Origin: UBA1351 sp964627665
GTDB lineage: Bacteria; Bacillota; Clostridia; Lachnospirales; Vallitaleaceae
Reading direction: 5' to 3'
NCBI GenBank assembly: GCA_964627665.1
Contig: CAZVKG010000009.1
Span: forward strand, 12,133-76,132
Length of the DNA stretch: 64,000 nt
The notes below the pieces were generated by a model. It saw only the letters and a program-made list of their open reading frames with translations. It ran no database searches and was not told where the DNA came from. The position numbers and the translations under genes are program-made. Below, piece after piece: positions 52,455 to 61,557 of this stretch; within the stretch, counting starts at the first letter, position 1; each line of letters starts with the position of its first letter.

Positions 52455-52519
52455 ATTATTAATAAAATACGTAAGGGTTTCAATTCCCATTTGTCACTAA
52501 TCATACATGACAATTGTCA
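52455..52519 (-). promoter_or_regulatory. Kinase promoter with phased TGACAA repeats
   Basis: On the minus strand TTGAAA (52478-52483), 17 bases, AATAAT (52455-52460). TGACAA copies at 52491-52496 and 52514-52519 are 23 bases apart, and the nearer is 31 bases from the -10 edge, exactly as at the transporter promoter. The distal copy is part of the palindrome TGACAATTGTCA. Confidence 0.65.
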
Positions 52520-52530
52520 TTTGCACAATA

Positions 52531-52559
52531 AAAAAACTCCTGTATTATAGGAGTTTTTT
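52531..52559. terminator. Terminator after the aldo/keto reductase gene
   Basis: Stem AAAAAACTCCT/AGGAGTTTTTT with a 7-base loop. It works in either direction; the minus-strand gene ends at 52568. Confidence 0.9.
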
Positions 52560-52567
52560 ATTGTTGA

Positions 52568-53551
52568 CTACCACAATTGATGAACTTCTGAACGTATAAG
52601 TTCATTATATATTTCTTGAACTTTGACCATGATTTCATCAGATAAGGACTCTATCTTTGAACTGTTGGTATTTTGTCTTACCTGGTCGGGATTTTTCCCC
52701 CCCGGGATAACACAACTTACATCCGGATTCATTAGAATCCACTTCAATGCGAATTGCGCCATAGATATATGTTCCGGCTTAATTTTCATCAATCTATCCA
52801 CAACCTCAAGACCAATATCATAAGGAACACCTGAAAAAGTTTCTCCTTTATCAAAGGCTTCTCCATGACGGTTAAACGCACGATGATCATCTTTTGCAAA
52901 TGTTGTTTGCGGTGTCATCTTACCTGTTAACATACCACTCGCTAAAGGAACACGCGCGATAACACCTACATTGTTCTCTCTCGCTTTTGGAAAAAATTCT
53001 TCCTCTGGTTTTAATCGAAACATATTGTAAATAATCTGTACAGTTGCCAAATGTTCGTATTCCATAGCGCGTAGTGCCTCTGATACTTTTTCTACACTGA
53101 CACCATAATGTGCGATTTTACCTTCTTTAACCAATTGATCTAAGCCGTAAAATAGCTCTTGATCATCATAAACTTCTGATGGAGGGCAATGCAATTGCAA
53201 TAAGTCGACGCGCTCAACATCAAGGTTGGTCAAACTACGTTCTAAGAATTTGCGAATATTATCTATTGTATATCCGGATGCAACATGAGGATCAAGTCGT
53301 CGACCGGCCTTTGTTGCAATGTAGATTTTATCCTTATGACTATTTGCGAGTTTGCCAAGTAACTTTTCACTTCGTCCGTCTCCATAAACATCTGCAGTAT
53401 CAAAGAAGTTCACTCCTTGATCAATGGCTTCCTGAAGCGCCTTCATACTAGTCTCATCTTCCACCGGCCCCCATGTTCCACCAATAGCCCAAGAGCCGAA
53501 AGATACTTCGGATATTTCGTATCCTGTTTTACCTAAGATTCTATACTTCAT
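52568..53551 (-). CDS. Aldo/keto reductase
   Basis: NAD(P)H-dependent carbonyl reductase, 327 residues, TIM barrel. The catalytic tetrad is recognisable: Asp and Tyr in NFFDTADVYGDGRSE, Lys in IATKAG, His in LLQLHCPPSE. The cofactor-binding end has CVIPGGKNPDQVRQN. AAGGAGAG precedes the ATG. It lies 13 bases after the CoA-disulfide reductase-like gene and is probably co-transcribed. Physiological substrate unknown. Confidence 0.92.
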   Translation of the reverse strand: MKYRILGKTGYEISEVSFGSWAIGGTWGPVEDETSMKALQEAIDQGVNFFDTADVYGDGRSEKLLGKLANSHKDKIYIATKAGRRLDPHVASGYTIDNIRKFLERSLTNLDVERVDLLQLHCPPSEVYDDQELFYGLDQLVKEGKIAHYGVSVEKVSEALRAMEYEHLATVQIIYNMFRLKPEEEFFPKARENNVGVIARVPLASGMLTGKMTPQTTFAKDDHRAFNRHGEAFDKGETFSGVPYDIGLEVVDRLMKIKPEHISMAQFALKWILMNPDVSCVIPGGKNPDQVRQNTNSSKIESLSDEIMVKVQEIYNELIRSEVHQLW

Positions 53552-53564
53552 ATATTCACTCTCC

Positions 53565-55262
53565 TTAATTAAAATTATATTGAGTTACAATAGGTTCTCT
53601 CTTTTGTGTTACATCTTGGAAATATTCATAGTAGGAAATACCTAAAAACGATCCGGAGATGTTTACTAAATTATCAAATCCCAATCCTTGTAAAGCCATA
53701 ATTGCATTATAGCTTCTTTGTGATGAACGACAATGTAAGTAAACCACTTGATCTTTAGGGATTTCATTAGCCCGTTCTCGAAGTTCACTTAAGGGAATAT
53801 TTATTGCATTTTTAAGATGTCCATAGGCGTATTCACCTTTTTCTCGAACGTCGATAATTACTGCATTTTTTTCAACAAGTTCACGTACTTTGTACACCGG
53901 AACTTGCTTAATCACCCCATCTAAAACATTTAGAGCAACTAGGGCCGCAAAATTTACAACATCTTTTGCTGTACCAAATAGAGGGGCATAACATAGTTCA
54001 AGCTCTTTCAAATCTTCTAGGGTCCCATTCATTGTAATCATTGTTGCAATAACATCAATTCGCTTATCGACATTGCCTTTTCCGATTGCTTGAGCTCCGA
54101 TAATTCGACCTGTTGGGTATTCATATAATAACTTAAAATGCATTGTATTGGCATCAGGAATCAGGCCTACTTTATCCCCCGGCATCACATAGACGAAATC
54201 ATAAGCTATCCCTGCTGCATTAGCCGTTTTCTCATTAAGTCCCGTTGATGCGGCATTCAAATCAAACACACGAACAACTGACGACCCAATAACCCCTTTA
54301 TTTACATTGGATTTTCCAAAGATATGATCTGCAGCTGCTCTTGCTTGTCGTTGAGCCGGACCGGCCAATGCCAAACGTGTCGGCTTATGTGTAATCCGAT
54401 GAAATACTTCAATTGCATCGCCTACAGCATAGATATCCGGATCACTGGTTAAATAGTTATGATCAACTTTGATACCACCTGTTACTCCTATATCTAGATC
54501 TGCCTGCTTTGCTAATGTTGTCTCCGGAAAAACGCCAATCGACATAACCACTAATTCCGTTTCGACTTCACGACCGGAGTTAAGTTCTATGGATTTTTCT
54601 TTTATTTTTTTCACGCCATCACTAACGATTAGATTAACACCTTTATCCAGCATTTCTTTGTGTAAGATTTGTGCCATGTCAAAATCAAATGGACTCATCA
54701 CTTGATCTAGCGCTTCAACTAAACTCACGTGAATGCCTGCCATGTGCATATTTTCCGCGACTTCTACACCAATGAATCCACCACCAATAACTGCGGCTTT
54801 TTTTACATTGTTTTCATCAATATATGCCTTTAACTTTTTAATATCAACAACATTTCGGACAATGAAAACATTTTTATTGTTAATGCCTTCAATAGATTGT
54901 GGTAAAATCGGATTGGCTCCCGGTGACAAAACAAGTTTGTCATATGCTTCTTCGTATGTTTCATTCGTATTTACATCTTTGACAATAATTTTCTTTTCTG
55001 AACGTTTAATCTCAATAACTTCGCTATTCACTCGTGCTTCAAGATTATATTTTTTTTTGAATTCTTCCGGATCCATCATCACTAACCAATCACTGTTTTC
55101 AACCATACCACTTAAATGATATGGCAATGAACAATTTGAAAAAGATACATGGGGTCCTCGTTCAAACATGATTACATCTGCTGTTTCATCAATTCTTCTT
55201 GCTCTTGCTGCTGCAGAAGCCCCACCGGCTACTCCACCAACAATTAAAATTCTTTTACTCAT
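53565..55262 (-). CDS. CoA-disulfide/persulfide reductase with C-terminal rhodanese domain
   Basis: About 565 residues. The flavoprotein part (1-445) has the FAD motif RILIVGGVAGGASAAARARR, the single active-site Cys in SFSNCSLPYHLSG, a second nucleotide motif AAVIGGGFIGVEVAENM and a dimerisation domain. The C-terminal rhodanese domain (about 460-565) has active-site Cys in VYLHCRSSQRSYNA. This is the CoADR-rhodanese architecture known to reduce CoA disulfides, persulfides or polysulfide with NAD(P)H. The ATG at 55262 follows AAAGGAG; an upstream in-frame start at 55298 lacks one. A LysR gene diverges from it. Confidence 0.93.
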   Translation of the reverse strand: MSKRILIVGGVAGGASAAARARRIDETADVIMFERGPHVSFSNCSLPYHLSGMVENSDWLVMMDPEEFKKKYNLEARVNSEVIEIKRSEKKIIVKDVNTNETYEEAYDKLVLSPGANPILPQSIEGINNKNVFIVRNVVDIKKLKAYIDENNVKKAAVIGGGFIGVEVAENMHMAGIHVSLVEALDQVMSPFDFDMAQILHKEMLDKGVNLIVSDGVKKIKEKSIELNSGREVETELVVMSIGVFPETTLAKQADLDIGVTGGIKVDHNYLTSDPDIYAVGDAIEVFHRITHKPTRLALAGPAQRQARAAADHIFGKSNVNKGVIGSSVVRVFDLNAASTGLNEKTANAAGIAYDFVYVMPGDKVGLIPDANTMHFKLLYEYPTGRIIGAQAIGKGNVDKRIDVIATMITMNGTLEDLKELELCYAPLFGTAKDVVNFAALVALNVLDGVIKQVPVYKVRELVEKNAVIIDVREKGEYAYGHLKNAINIPLSELRERANEIPKDQVVYLHCRSSQRSYNAIMALQGLGFDNLVNISGSFLGISYYEYFQDVTQKREPIVTQYNFN

Positions 55263-55411
55263 AATATCTCCTTTGTAACAAATAATTACATTGATCAATT
55301 TTTAACAATTTATAGCAACACTTTTAATATCATTATACACCAATTCTTCTTGTTTTTGTCATAATAATATATTATTATAATATTACAATCTATTATAGTA
55401 AGGAGTCCCTC

Positions 55412-56317
55412 ATGAATATAGACTATTTAAAATCTTTTTATTATGTTGCAACACTCAATAATATCTCTAAGGCAAGTACAGTTTTACATATATCCCAACC
55501 CGGCCTAAGTCAACAACTCAAAAAACTTGAAGCCGAAATTGGACATTCTCTATTGACACGCACGTCTCAAGGCGTACTGCTCACTTCCATTGGTGAAGTT
55601 GTGTTTGAATATGCAAAATCAATCTTCCATCTGGAAAAAGATCTTCATGAGTCCATTAAGAATCTTAGCGAATCTAAAGACACCTTATCTCTTGCCGTCT
55701 GTAAAAATTTCGGTTCATTTTATCTTGCATCAAGAATACATTCTTTTAAAGAATTGTATCAAGAAGCACAAATCACCATTGATACATATTCTTCTCAAGC
55801 CGTCGTCGAAAATGTTTGCGGTCATAATTATAATATAGGCATCACTATGTTTCCTGAACTAATCAATCAACTCAATGCAAATCCTTTTTTTCAGGATCAA
55901 CTAGTATTGTGTACACATCCAAGCTATGCTCCAAATCGTATTGATTTAAAGACCTTGTCAAAACTTCCACTGATTTTGCGGGAAAACACGTCCAATACCT
56001 ACCAACTCATTAAGCTGTTCATTGAAAATTCGATTCTTACTTCCATGGATGCATTATCACCAATGTTTTCATGTAATTGCTCAAATATAATCAAGGAAAC
56101 GCTTTTAGCCGGAATCGGTTTTAGTTTTTTGCCACTTAGCAGTGTCCAATCTGAACTACAATCAAAACATATAAAAACTATTCGGATTAAAAATGCCCCT
56201 TGTGATTTGCTGTCGTTTCAGTACGCATTTGTTCAACGCCCTCAATACGAATTAAACTATTATGAAAAAGAGTTTAAAGCATTTCTTCAATCTCTACCAT
56301 CAATTGAGCCATTTTAG
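55412..56317 (+). CDS. LysR-family transcriptional regulator
   Basis: 301 residues. N-terminal winged helix (1-60): NISKASTVLHISQPGLSQQLKKLEAEIG. LysR substrate domain (about 90-295) with a C-terminal ASFSLP-like region reading IGFSFLPLSSV. AAGGAG precedes the ATG. It diverges from the CoA-disulfide reductase gene across an A+T-rich, palindromic 150-base region, so it likely regulates that gene and itself. Its 3' end overlaps the convergent kinase gene by 44 bases. Confidence 0.93.
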   Translation: MNIDYLKSFYYVATLNNISKASTVLHISQPGLSQQLKKLEAEIGHSLLTRTSQGVLLTSIGEVVFEYAKSIFHLEKDLHESIKNLSESKDTLSLAVCKNFGSFYLASRIHSFKELYQEAQITIDTYSSQAVVENVCGHNYNIGITMFPELINQLNANPFFQDQLVLCTHPSYAPNRIDLKTLSKLPLILRENTSNTYQLIKLFIENSILTSMDALSPMFSCNCSNIIKETLLAGIGFSFLPLSSVQSELQSKHIKTIRIKNAPCDLLSFQYAFVQRPQYELNYYEKEFKAFLQSLPSIEPF

Positions 56318-59120
56318 GCGAAAAATCATTTGCCAAATCCTCTATGCATTTTTCATCTTCTGCCTCAAAAGCTTTTTGCAGGTTTTTTGCCATATGGAAC
56401 AATTCATTACAAGCTAGATTGCCTAAGCTACCTTTTATTTTGTGAATAACTTCCCGGCCTTCTTTATATTGTTTTGCAACAAGGAGTTTATCGAATTCTT
56501 CAACAAACTGTTTATTCTCTTCATAAAACATATTTATTACTTGAAGATAGAGGTCTTTGTTACCACCAAATTGTTGTATTCCTTGTTCTGCATTCAGCAA
56601 ATTATTTGGCTTGACCGCTTTTTTTTCATTCTCTTTCTTCTTTTTATTGGATCTTATAATATTATAAATCGTCTCTGCAAGTTTCTCAGGTTCAAAGGGT
56701 TTCCCAATAAAATGATGCATTCCATGGTCTTCACATTTTTCTTTTACACCTTCAATCATATCGGCTGTCATCGCCACAATAGGAACATCATGCGAAATAT
56801 GTCGGATTGCTTTTGCACAGTCATATCCATTCATAATCGGCATATGTAAGTCCATGAGTACAATATCGATTTTTTCTTGATGCTTTTTGTATAGTTCTAT
56901 ACCTTCTTTTCCGTTGTTGCCAATGACAAGCGTATACCCGACTTCTTCGAGTAGCGACTTCGCAATAAGTTGATTCGTTTGATTGTCTTCAACGAGTAAT
57001 ATTGTCTGTGTCTTATATTCGGTCGTGTTTAGATCCTTCGGAATATTTTTTTCGTAATTTTGACCATATAAGTCAATAATTCCATTAAAAAGAACAGATG
57101 GAATTAAAGGTTTTCCAATTCCTATATCTACACCATATTTTTCTATTTGACTAAACAAATCTTCTCTCATAACAGGAAGAAGTAGTATGATTTTCGGTAA
57201 TTTTGTTAATTTTCCATCGTTTTTAATGGATAAAACAAAGTCAAAAACATCTTCCGATTGGATATCGTAATCTAATATAATTAGTTCATACATATTCTTA
57301 TGTTCAATCCACAACTTTGCATCTGCTAAACTTTCCATTTTTTGGTAGTTCATGCTAAAACTCTTAAGATAACTTGCTATAATATCATTTAGGTGGGTAT
57401 CACTCGAAATAATTAATGTGTGGAGACTACTTAAATTTGTCTTAATAATCTTTTCTCGATAGGTTTTTTCACGTTCTTCATCAAGCATTAATGGCAGTTC
57501 AATACGAAAGATTGAACCTTTTCCTTCTTGACTTTCAACCTCCACTGTCCCTTTCATCATTTCCACGAGATTTTTTACGATTGACAGTCCTAGACCGGTA
57601 CCTCCAAATCGACGATTAATACTCGCATCTGCTTGGGTAAAAGGTTGAAACAAATGTTGAAGCTGGTCATCTGTCATCCCGATTCCACTATCTTCAATGT
57701 AAAAACAGATTTGATACATAAAGTTTTCTTCCGACTTATTCACTTCTACTGACAAATAGATATGCCCTGATTCCGTAAATTTTCCTGCATTATTTAATAG
57801 ATTTAATAATATCTGTTCAATACGCTTTCCGTCACCAATAAACCAGTTTGGTAATTCCGGACTTTTATTCACCTGTAATTCTACATTGGTGTCTTGAAGT
57901 TTATATGAAATAATACTAAGTACATTTTGTATAACTGTTTCAATATTAAACGAAACATGCTCAATCTCTATTTTCCCCGCTTCTATTTTAGAAAAATCAA
58001 GCAAATCATTAACAATACCCAGCATTGTATTTGCTGCCTGGGTAATACGGTCTAAATGAATAATCTGAGTTGTTGTCGCCTGCTTGTTCTTCATAATATA
58101 TGAAAGACCAATAATTGCATTTAAGGGCGTTCTAATCTCATGAGACATTCGAGCCATAAAACTCGATTTGACATGACTCGCCTTAATTAACTCTCGTTGA
58201 ATCGCTTCACGCTTTTTAACTTCTTTACGTAAGCGAATAATCCAATAAGAAGATACACTTAGGCTAACGATTGCAAGAAGTGCTATTGCAAAAATAATAC
58301 GCAAAAAAGGACCATAATCAACTTCGTTGGTTACACCAATCCATCGTTTGTGTATAGCTAGTTGTTCTTCTTCACTAATGGTATTTAACCCTTTATTAAT
58401 AATACGAAGAAGTTCCGGCCAATCGTCTCTAACAGCAATATGTAATCCTAAGGGTTTCTCAGACTCAAATGCTATATAACGTAGATTTGTCAACCCAGTC
58501 GAACGAATCAGATGATTTGTTGTCGCTAAGTTTCCAAGATATATTTCTTCATTTCCATTAGCAACACTTGTAAGTGCCACTTCGACAGAATCATAAAGAC
58601 TAAGATTTACTTCAGGTCGATTCATCAAATAACTATGATGGGAACTATTTCTTTGAACAGCAACTGTTCGTCCGGATATATCATTAATATCTTGAATGTC
58701 TTGATTATCTGACTGAGTAACCATCACACGTTTAAAGTTATAGTACTCTTTTGAAAACAGAAAGTATTCTTCTCTCTCCATTGTTTTGGATATAGCCGGA
58801 AGTAAATCAATTTCTTTATTTTTGGCAGCTTCATAGGCTTCAGGCCAAGTTAACCCTTCAACGATTTGAAATTCAACACCCAATCGTTCACTTAAAAGGT
58901 CCAAATAATCTGCAGTAATCCCTATATAGTCACCATTTTCATCTAAATATTCAAATGGCATAAATCCCGGATCAATACCGATTTTTATCGTCGAATGTTG
59001 GGCAATAAAACGTCTCTCTTCTTCTGTGAATTCTATTTGATTCGGCTCTTGGGCTACTATGATAAAACTTGAACAAATCATTATTATCACAAGATTAAAT
59101 AAAAAGTATCCTCGTCGCAT
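56274..59120 (-). CDS. Hybrid sensor histidine kinase with SBP_bac_3 sensor and HPt
   Basis: 948 residues, similar in layout to BvgS/EvgS. Signal/helix (1-22), SBP_bac_3 ligand-binding domain outside the cell (about 35-265; IKIGIDPGFMPFEYLDENG), helix (about 275-295), HisKA with His in ARMSHEIRTPLNAI, HATPase (GTGLGLSIVKNLVEMM), a degenerate receiver (about 560-680), an intact receiver with phospho-Asp in IVLMDLHMPIMNG, and HPt (about 855-948) with His in VIHKIKGSLGNLAC. It follows the HD-GYP gene by nine bases, so phosphate may pass to that protein's receiver. Likely senses an amino acid or similar small solute. Confidence 0.93.
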   Translation of the reverse strand: MRRGYFLFNLVIIMICSSFIIVAQEPNQIEFTEEERRFIAQHSTIKIGIDPGFMPFEYLDENGDYIGITADYLDLLSERLGVEFQIVEGLTWPEAYEAAKNKEIDLLPAISKTMEREEYFLFSKEYYNFKRVMVTQSDNQDIQDINDISGRTVAVQRNSSHHSYLMNRPEVNLSLYDSVEVALTSVANGNEEIYLGNLATTNHLIRSTGLTNLRYIAFESEKPLGLHIAVRDDWPELLRIINKGLNTISEEEQLAIHKRWIGVTNEVDYGPFLRIIFAIALLAIVSLSVSSYWIIRLRKEVKKREAIQRELIKASHVKSSFMARMSHEIRTPLNAIIGLSYIMKNKQATTTQIIHLDRITQAANTMLGIVNDLLDFSKIEAGKIEIEHVSFNIETVIQNVLSIISYKLQDTNVELQVNKSPELPNWFIGDGKRIEQILLNLLNNAGKFTESGHIYLSVEVNKSEENFMYQICFYIEDSGIGMTDDQLQHLFQPFTQADASINRRFGGTGLGLSIVKNLVEMMKGTVEVESQEGKGSIFRIELPLMLDEEREKTYREKIIKTNLSSLHTLIISSDTHLNDIIASYLKSFSMNYQKMESLADAKLWIEHKNMYELIILDYDIQSEDVFDFVLSIKNDGKLTKLPKIILLLPVMREDLFSQIEKYGVDIGIGKPLIPSVLFNGIIDLYGQNYEKNIPKDLNTTEYKTQTILLVEDNQTNQLIAKSLLEEVGYTLVIGNNGKEGIELYKKHQEKIDIVLMDLHMPIMNGYDCAKAIRHISHDVPIVAMTADMIEGVKEKCEDHGMHHFIGKPFEPEKLAETIYNIIRSNKKKKENEKKAVKPNNLLNAEQGIQQFGGNKDLYLQVINMFYEENKQFVEEFDKLLVAKQYKEGREVIHKIKGSLGNLACNELFHMAKNLQKAFEAEDEKCIEDLANDFSPKMAQLMVEIEEML

Positions 59121-59129
59121 TCACATACC

Positions 59130-60197
59130 TCATTCTTCCATATGACCTTTTATAGAATCCCACACCGTATCACTGATTTCTATAAAAATTTGGACGATTT
59201 TAGGATCAAAGTGTTTTCCTGACTCTTCTTTTATCATCTCAATAGCTCTATTATGGCTATAGGCATCTTTATAGACGCGTTGACTAATTAAGGCATCGTA
59301 GACATCAATCACTGCCATTAATCGTCCTGCTAAAGGAATCGTTTCACCTTTTAATCCATTAGGATAACCGCTCCCATCATATTTTTCATGATGGGCACCA
59401 ATTATTTCCATTGCTGTCTGAATAAAAGAGGGTGCAACATTATCTTCCGGTAGTTCTTTTTTTAATGCTTCAACACCATAATCGACATGTTTTTTCATGA
59501 TTTCATACTCTTCATAGGTCAATTTTCCGGGTTTAAGTAAAATATGATCCGGAATCCCTACTTTTCCGATATCGTGCAGAGGTGTTGTCATAATAAGCTC
59601 ATTGATGCGATCCGATGTCAAAACTTCCGCATATTCAAGCATACTCTTCATGTGATGGCACAAAATACCCATGATTAGCTGCGTTCGCTGCGTATGTCGA
59701 CTGGATTCAAGATTTCGAATTTCCAGAAGTCCTACCAAAGCATTAATTGTTACATTTCGTGTGACTACAAGTTCTTGTGTTCGTTCGGATACCATACTAT
59801 CTAAACGAATATTGTCCTCTTCCATGAGCTTTTGAGCCTTTTTTAATCTTAGATGAATATCAATGCGTATTCTTAAAGATTCGATATTCAAGGGTTTTCG
59901 TATATAGTCGACTGCGCCAAGCTTTAACCCCTTTATCTCATTTTCAATCTCATCTGCATTCGTTAAAATAATTGTACGAACTCCTGCTAATTTTTCATTA
60001 CCTCTTATTGCTTCTAAAACTTCAAACCCATTCATATTCGGCATGTTCAAGTCTAAAATCATTAAATCAATGACTTGATTATATAGAATTTTCATTGCTT
60101 CAACGCCATCAGCTGCAACTAAAGAATCATAGTCACTTAACATATTTTGAATAATTAGTCGGTCGGTCATCGAGTCATCTACAATGAGTATTTGCAT
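59130..60197 (-). CDS. Response regulator with HD-GYP phosphodiesterase domain
   Basis: 355 residues. Receiver (1-120) with phospho-Asp49 in LMILDLNMPNMNG and Lys in YIRKPLN, a short coiled coil, then HD-GYP (about 150-345) with HDIGKVGIPDHIL and HHEKYDGSGYPNGLKG, the complete metal and GYP motifs. It should hydrolyse cyclic di-GMP when phosphorylated. AAGGGGG precedes the ATG. Middle gene between the hemerythrin/PAS protein and the hybrid kinase. Confidence 0.94.
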   Translation of the reverse strand: MQILIVDDSMTDRLIIQNMLSDYDSLVAADGVEAMKILYNQVIDLMILDLNMPNMNGFEVLEAIRGNEKLAGVRTIILTNADEIENEIKGLKLGAVDYIRKPLNIESLRIRIDIHLRLKKAQKLMEEDNIRLDSMVSERTQELVVTRNVTINALVGLLEIRNLESSRHTQRTQLIMGILCHHMKSMLEYAEVLTSDRINELIMTTPLHDIGKVGIPDHILLKPGKLTYEEYEIMKKHVDYGVEALKKELPEDNVAPSFIQTAMEIIGAHHEKYDGSGYPNGLKGETIPLAGRLMAVIDVYDALISQRVYKDAYSHNRAIEMIKEESGKHFDPKIVQIFIEISDTVWDSIKGHMEE

Positions 60198-60227
60198 TTT
60201 TAGCCCCCTTATTAATATACTTGGCGA

Positions 60228-61466
60228 TTATGACATTAATCGTTTCTCTCCTTCAATCTCTTGAATCGGTTTAATATCCTGTGTAATCTCTAATGTCCCT
60301 AAAAAATCTCCATTTTTGTTCCTGACAGCAAAATAACGAATTAACACATACATACTCCCCATCTTAATCCAGAAGTCTTCATAATCTTTTTGACCGGAAC
60401 GCAACTGTTCGACAATTTGCTCAACAACATGAACACTTTTGGGAGGATGACAATGCTTGACCTCACGGCCGATGATTGTCTTGGGTCGATCAAAGATACG
60501 TTCTTTCCCTTGTGTAAAGTACTTCACTTTGTTATCTGCTCCCACAAAGGTCATATCTAAAGGTAATGTATTTAGAATTGAATTAATCTCATCCGGTGTC
60601 ATACTTCCTGCATCAAACTGTACTTGATTACTCCCTTGCTCCTTTTGATCTGCTAACTGAGATGATATGTCAAAGTCTGTACTGATTTTAGGGTTCCACC
60701 GTTTAACTGATCCTAGTAAGGTATATCCTATTTCAGAACTGCTTTCTTCTATCGCTTTCCATTCTTCGATTTGAAGTTTTTCTAATGCCATGGGTAGCAA
60801 TATTTCTTCTTCCTTAAAGATCATCTCTTGAATATGGTGGACAACTTCACGAACTGCTTGATTTAACTTTTGTAAATCAATTAAATCATGGTCTATTAGC
60901 GTATAAACATTCTTTATATAGCCACGAATTTCATCATCAACACCCCACATTACTTGTGCCGGAGCCGTTATATCGTACTTTTCCAAATAAGGGAAAAGAA
61001 GTTGTTCTTTTCGTGTGTAATGTTTGTCGATTGTTTTTAATTTATCAATGGCTCCTCTTAATAATTCTTCATGTTGCTCGGCTTTTGTTTCTGTATATCG
61101 AGCCAAGTATGGCAATATTTGTTCTTCAATCAGCTTTTCAAGAACACGATTTTCCTTTTTAAATGTATGAATAGGATGCCCCTCATCAAAATCCGATAGT
61201 ATAAATCCATCAGTTTGATGTATCTGTTCAATGGATCCTTTAAAAACAGACGCATGAACATCACATAATCTCTGAATTTCTTCAACCGGTAACCCTTCGT
61301 TCACTAAGGCTTGTTCCATCTCCATAATTTCTATCGCTGATATTCCTTGTGTCAATGCTTCAAATTCTTGTTTTACGGCTTCCACTGTCGCTCCTTCATG
61401 AAGCTTTTGTATGATTTTTTTCAATTCTTGCTGACGATATTCTCTATTATTAATAAACTCACTCAT
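60228..61466 (-). CDS. DUF438/hemerythrin/PAS domain protein
   Basis: 412 residues in three parts: DUF438 (about 10-80; KKIIQKLHEGATVEAVKQEF), a hemerythrin-like HHE helical bundle (about 95-235; HPIHTFKKENRVLE, DKHYTRKEQLLFPYL, VVHHIQEMIFKEEEILLP) and a PAS-type domain (about 290-405; LDMTFVGADNKVKYFTQG, IGREVKHCHPPKSVHVV). The His/Glu set would hold a di-iron or haem site, so it may sense oxygen, nitric oxide or redox state. GGAGG precedes the ATG. First gene of the operon with HD-GYP and hybrid kinase genes. Confidence 0.88.
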   Translation of the reverse strand: MSEFINNREYRQQELKKIIQKLHEGATVEAVKQEFEALTQGISAIEIMEMEQALVNEGLPVEEIQRLCDVHASVFKGSIEQIHQTDGFILSDFDEGHPIHTFKKENRVLEKLIEEQILPYLARYTETKAEQHEELLRGAIDKLKTIDKHYTRKEQLLFPYLEKYDITAPAQVMWGVDDEIRGYIKNVYTLIDHDLIDLQKLNQAVREVVHHIQEMIFKEEEILLPMALEKLQIEEWKAIEESSSEIGYTLLGSVKRWNPKISTDFDISSQLADQKEQGSNQVQFDAGSMTPDEINSILNTLPLDMTFVGADNKVKYFTQGKERIFDRPKTIIGREVKHCHPPKSVHVVEQIVEQLRSGQKDYEDFWIKMGSMYVLIRYFAVRNKNGDFLGTLEITQDIKPIQEIEGEKRLMS

Positions 61467-61557
61467 GCTTTACCTCCCACTAAAATAAAGTTGATTGTTA
61501 TACTAATATTTTATCATAGCAAAATTTATTAAACAATGGCTTAGCTCACAAAAAAAT

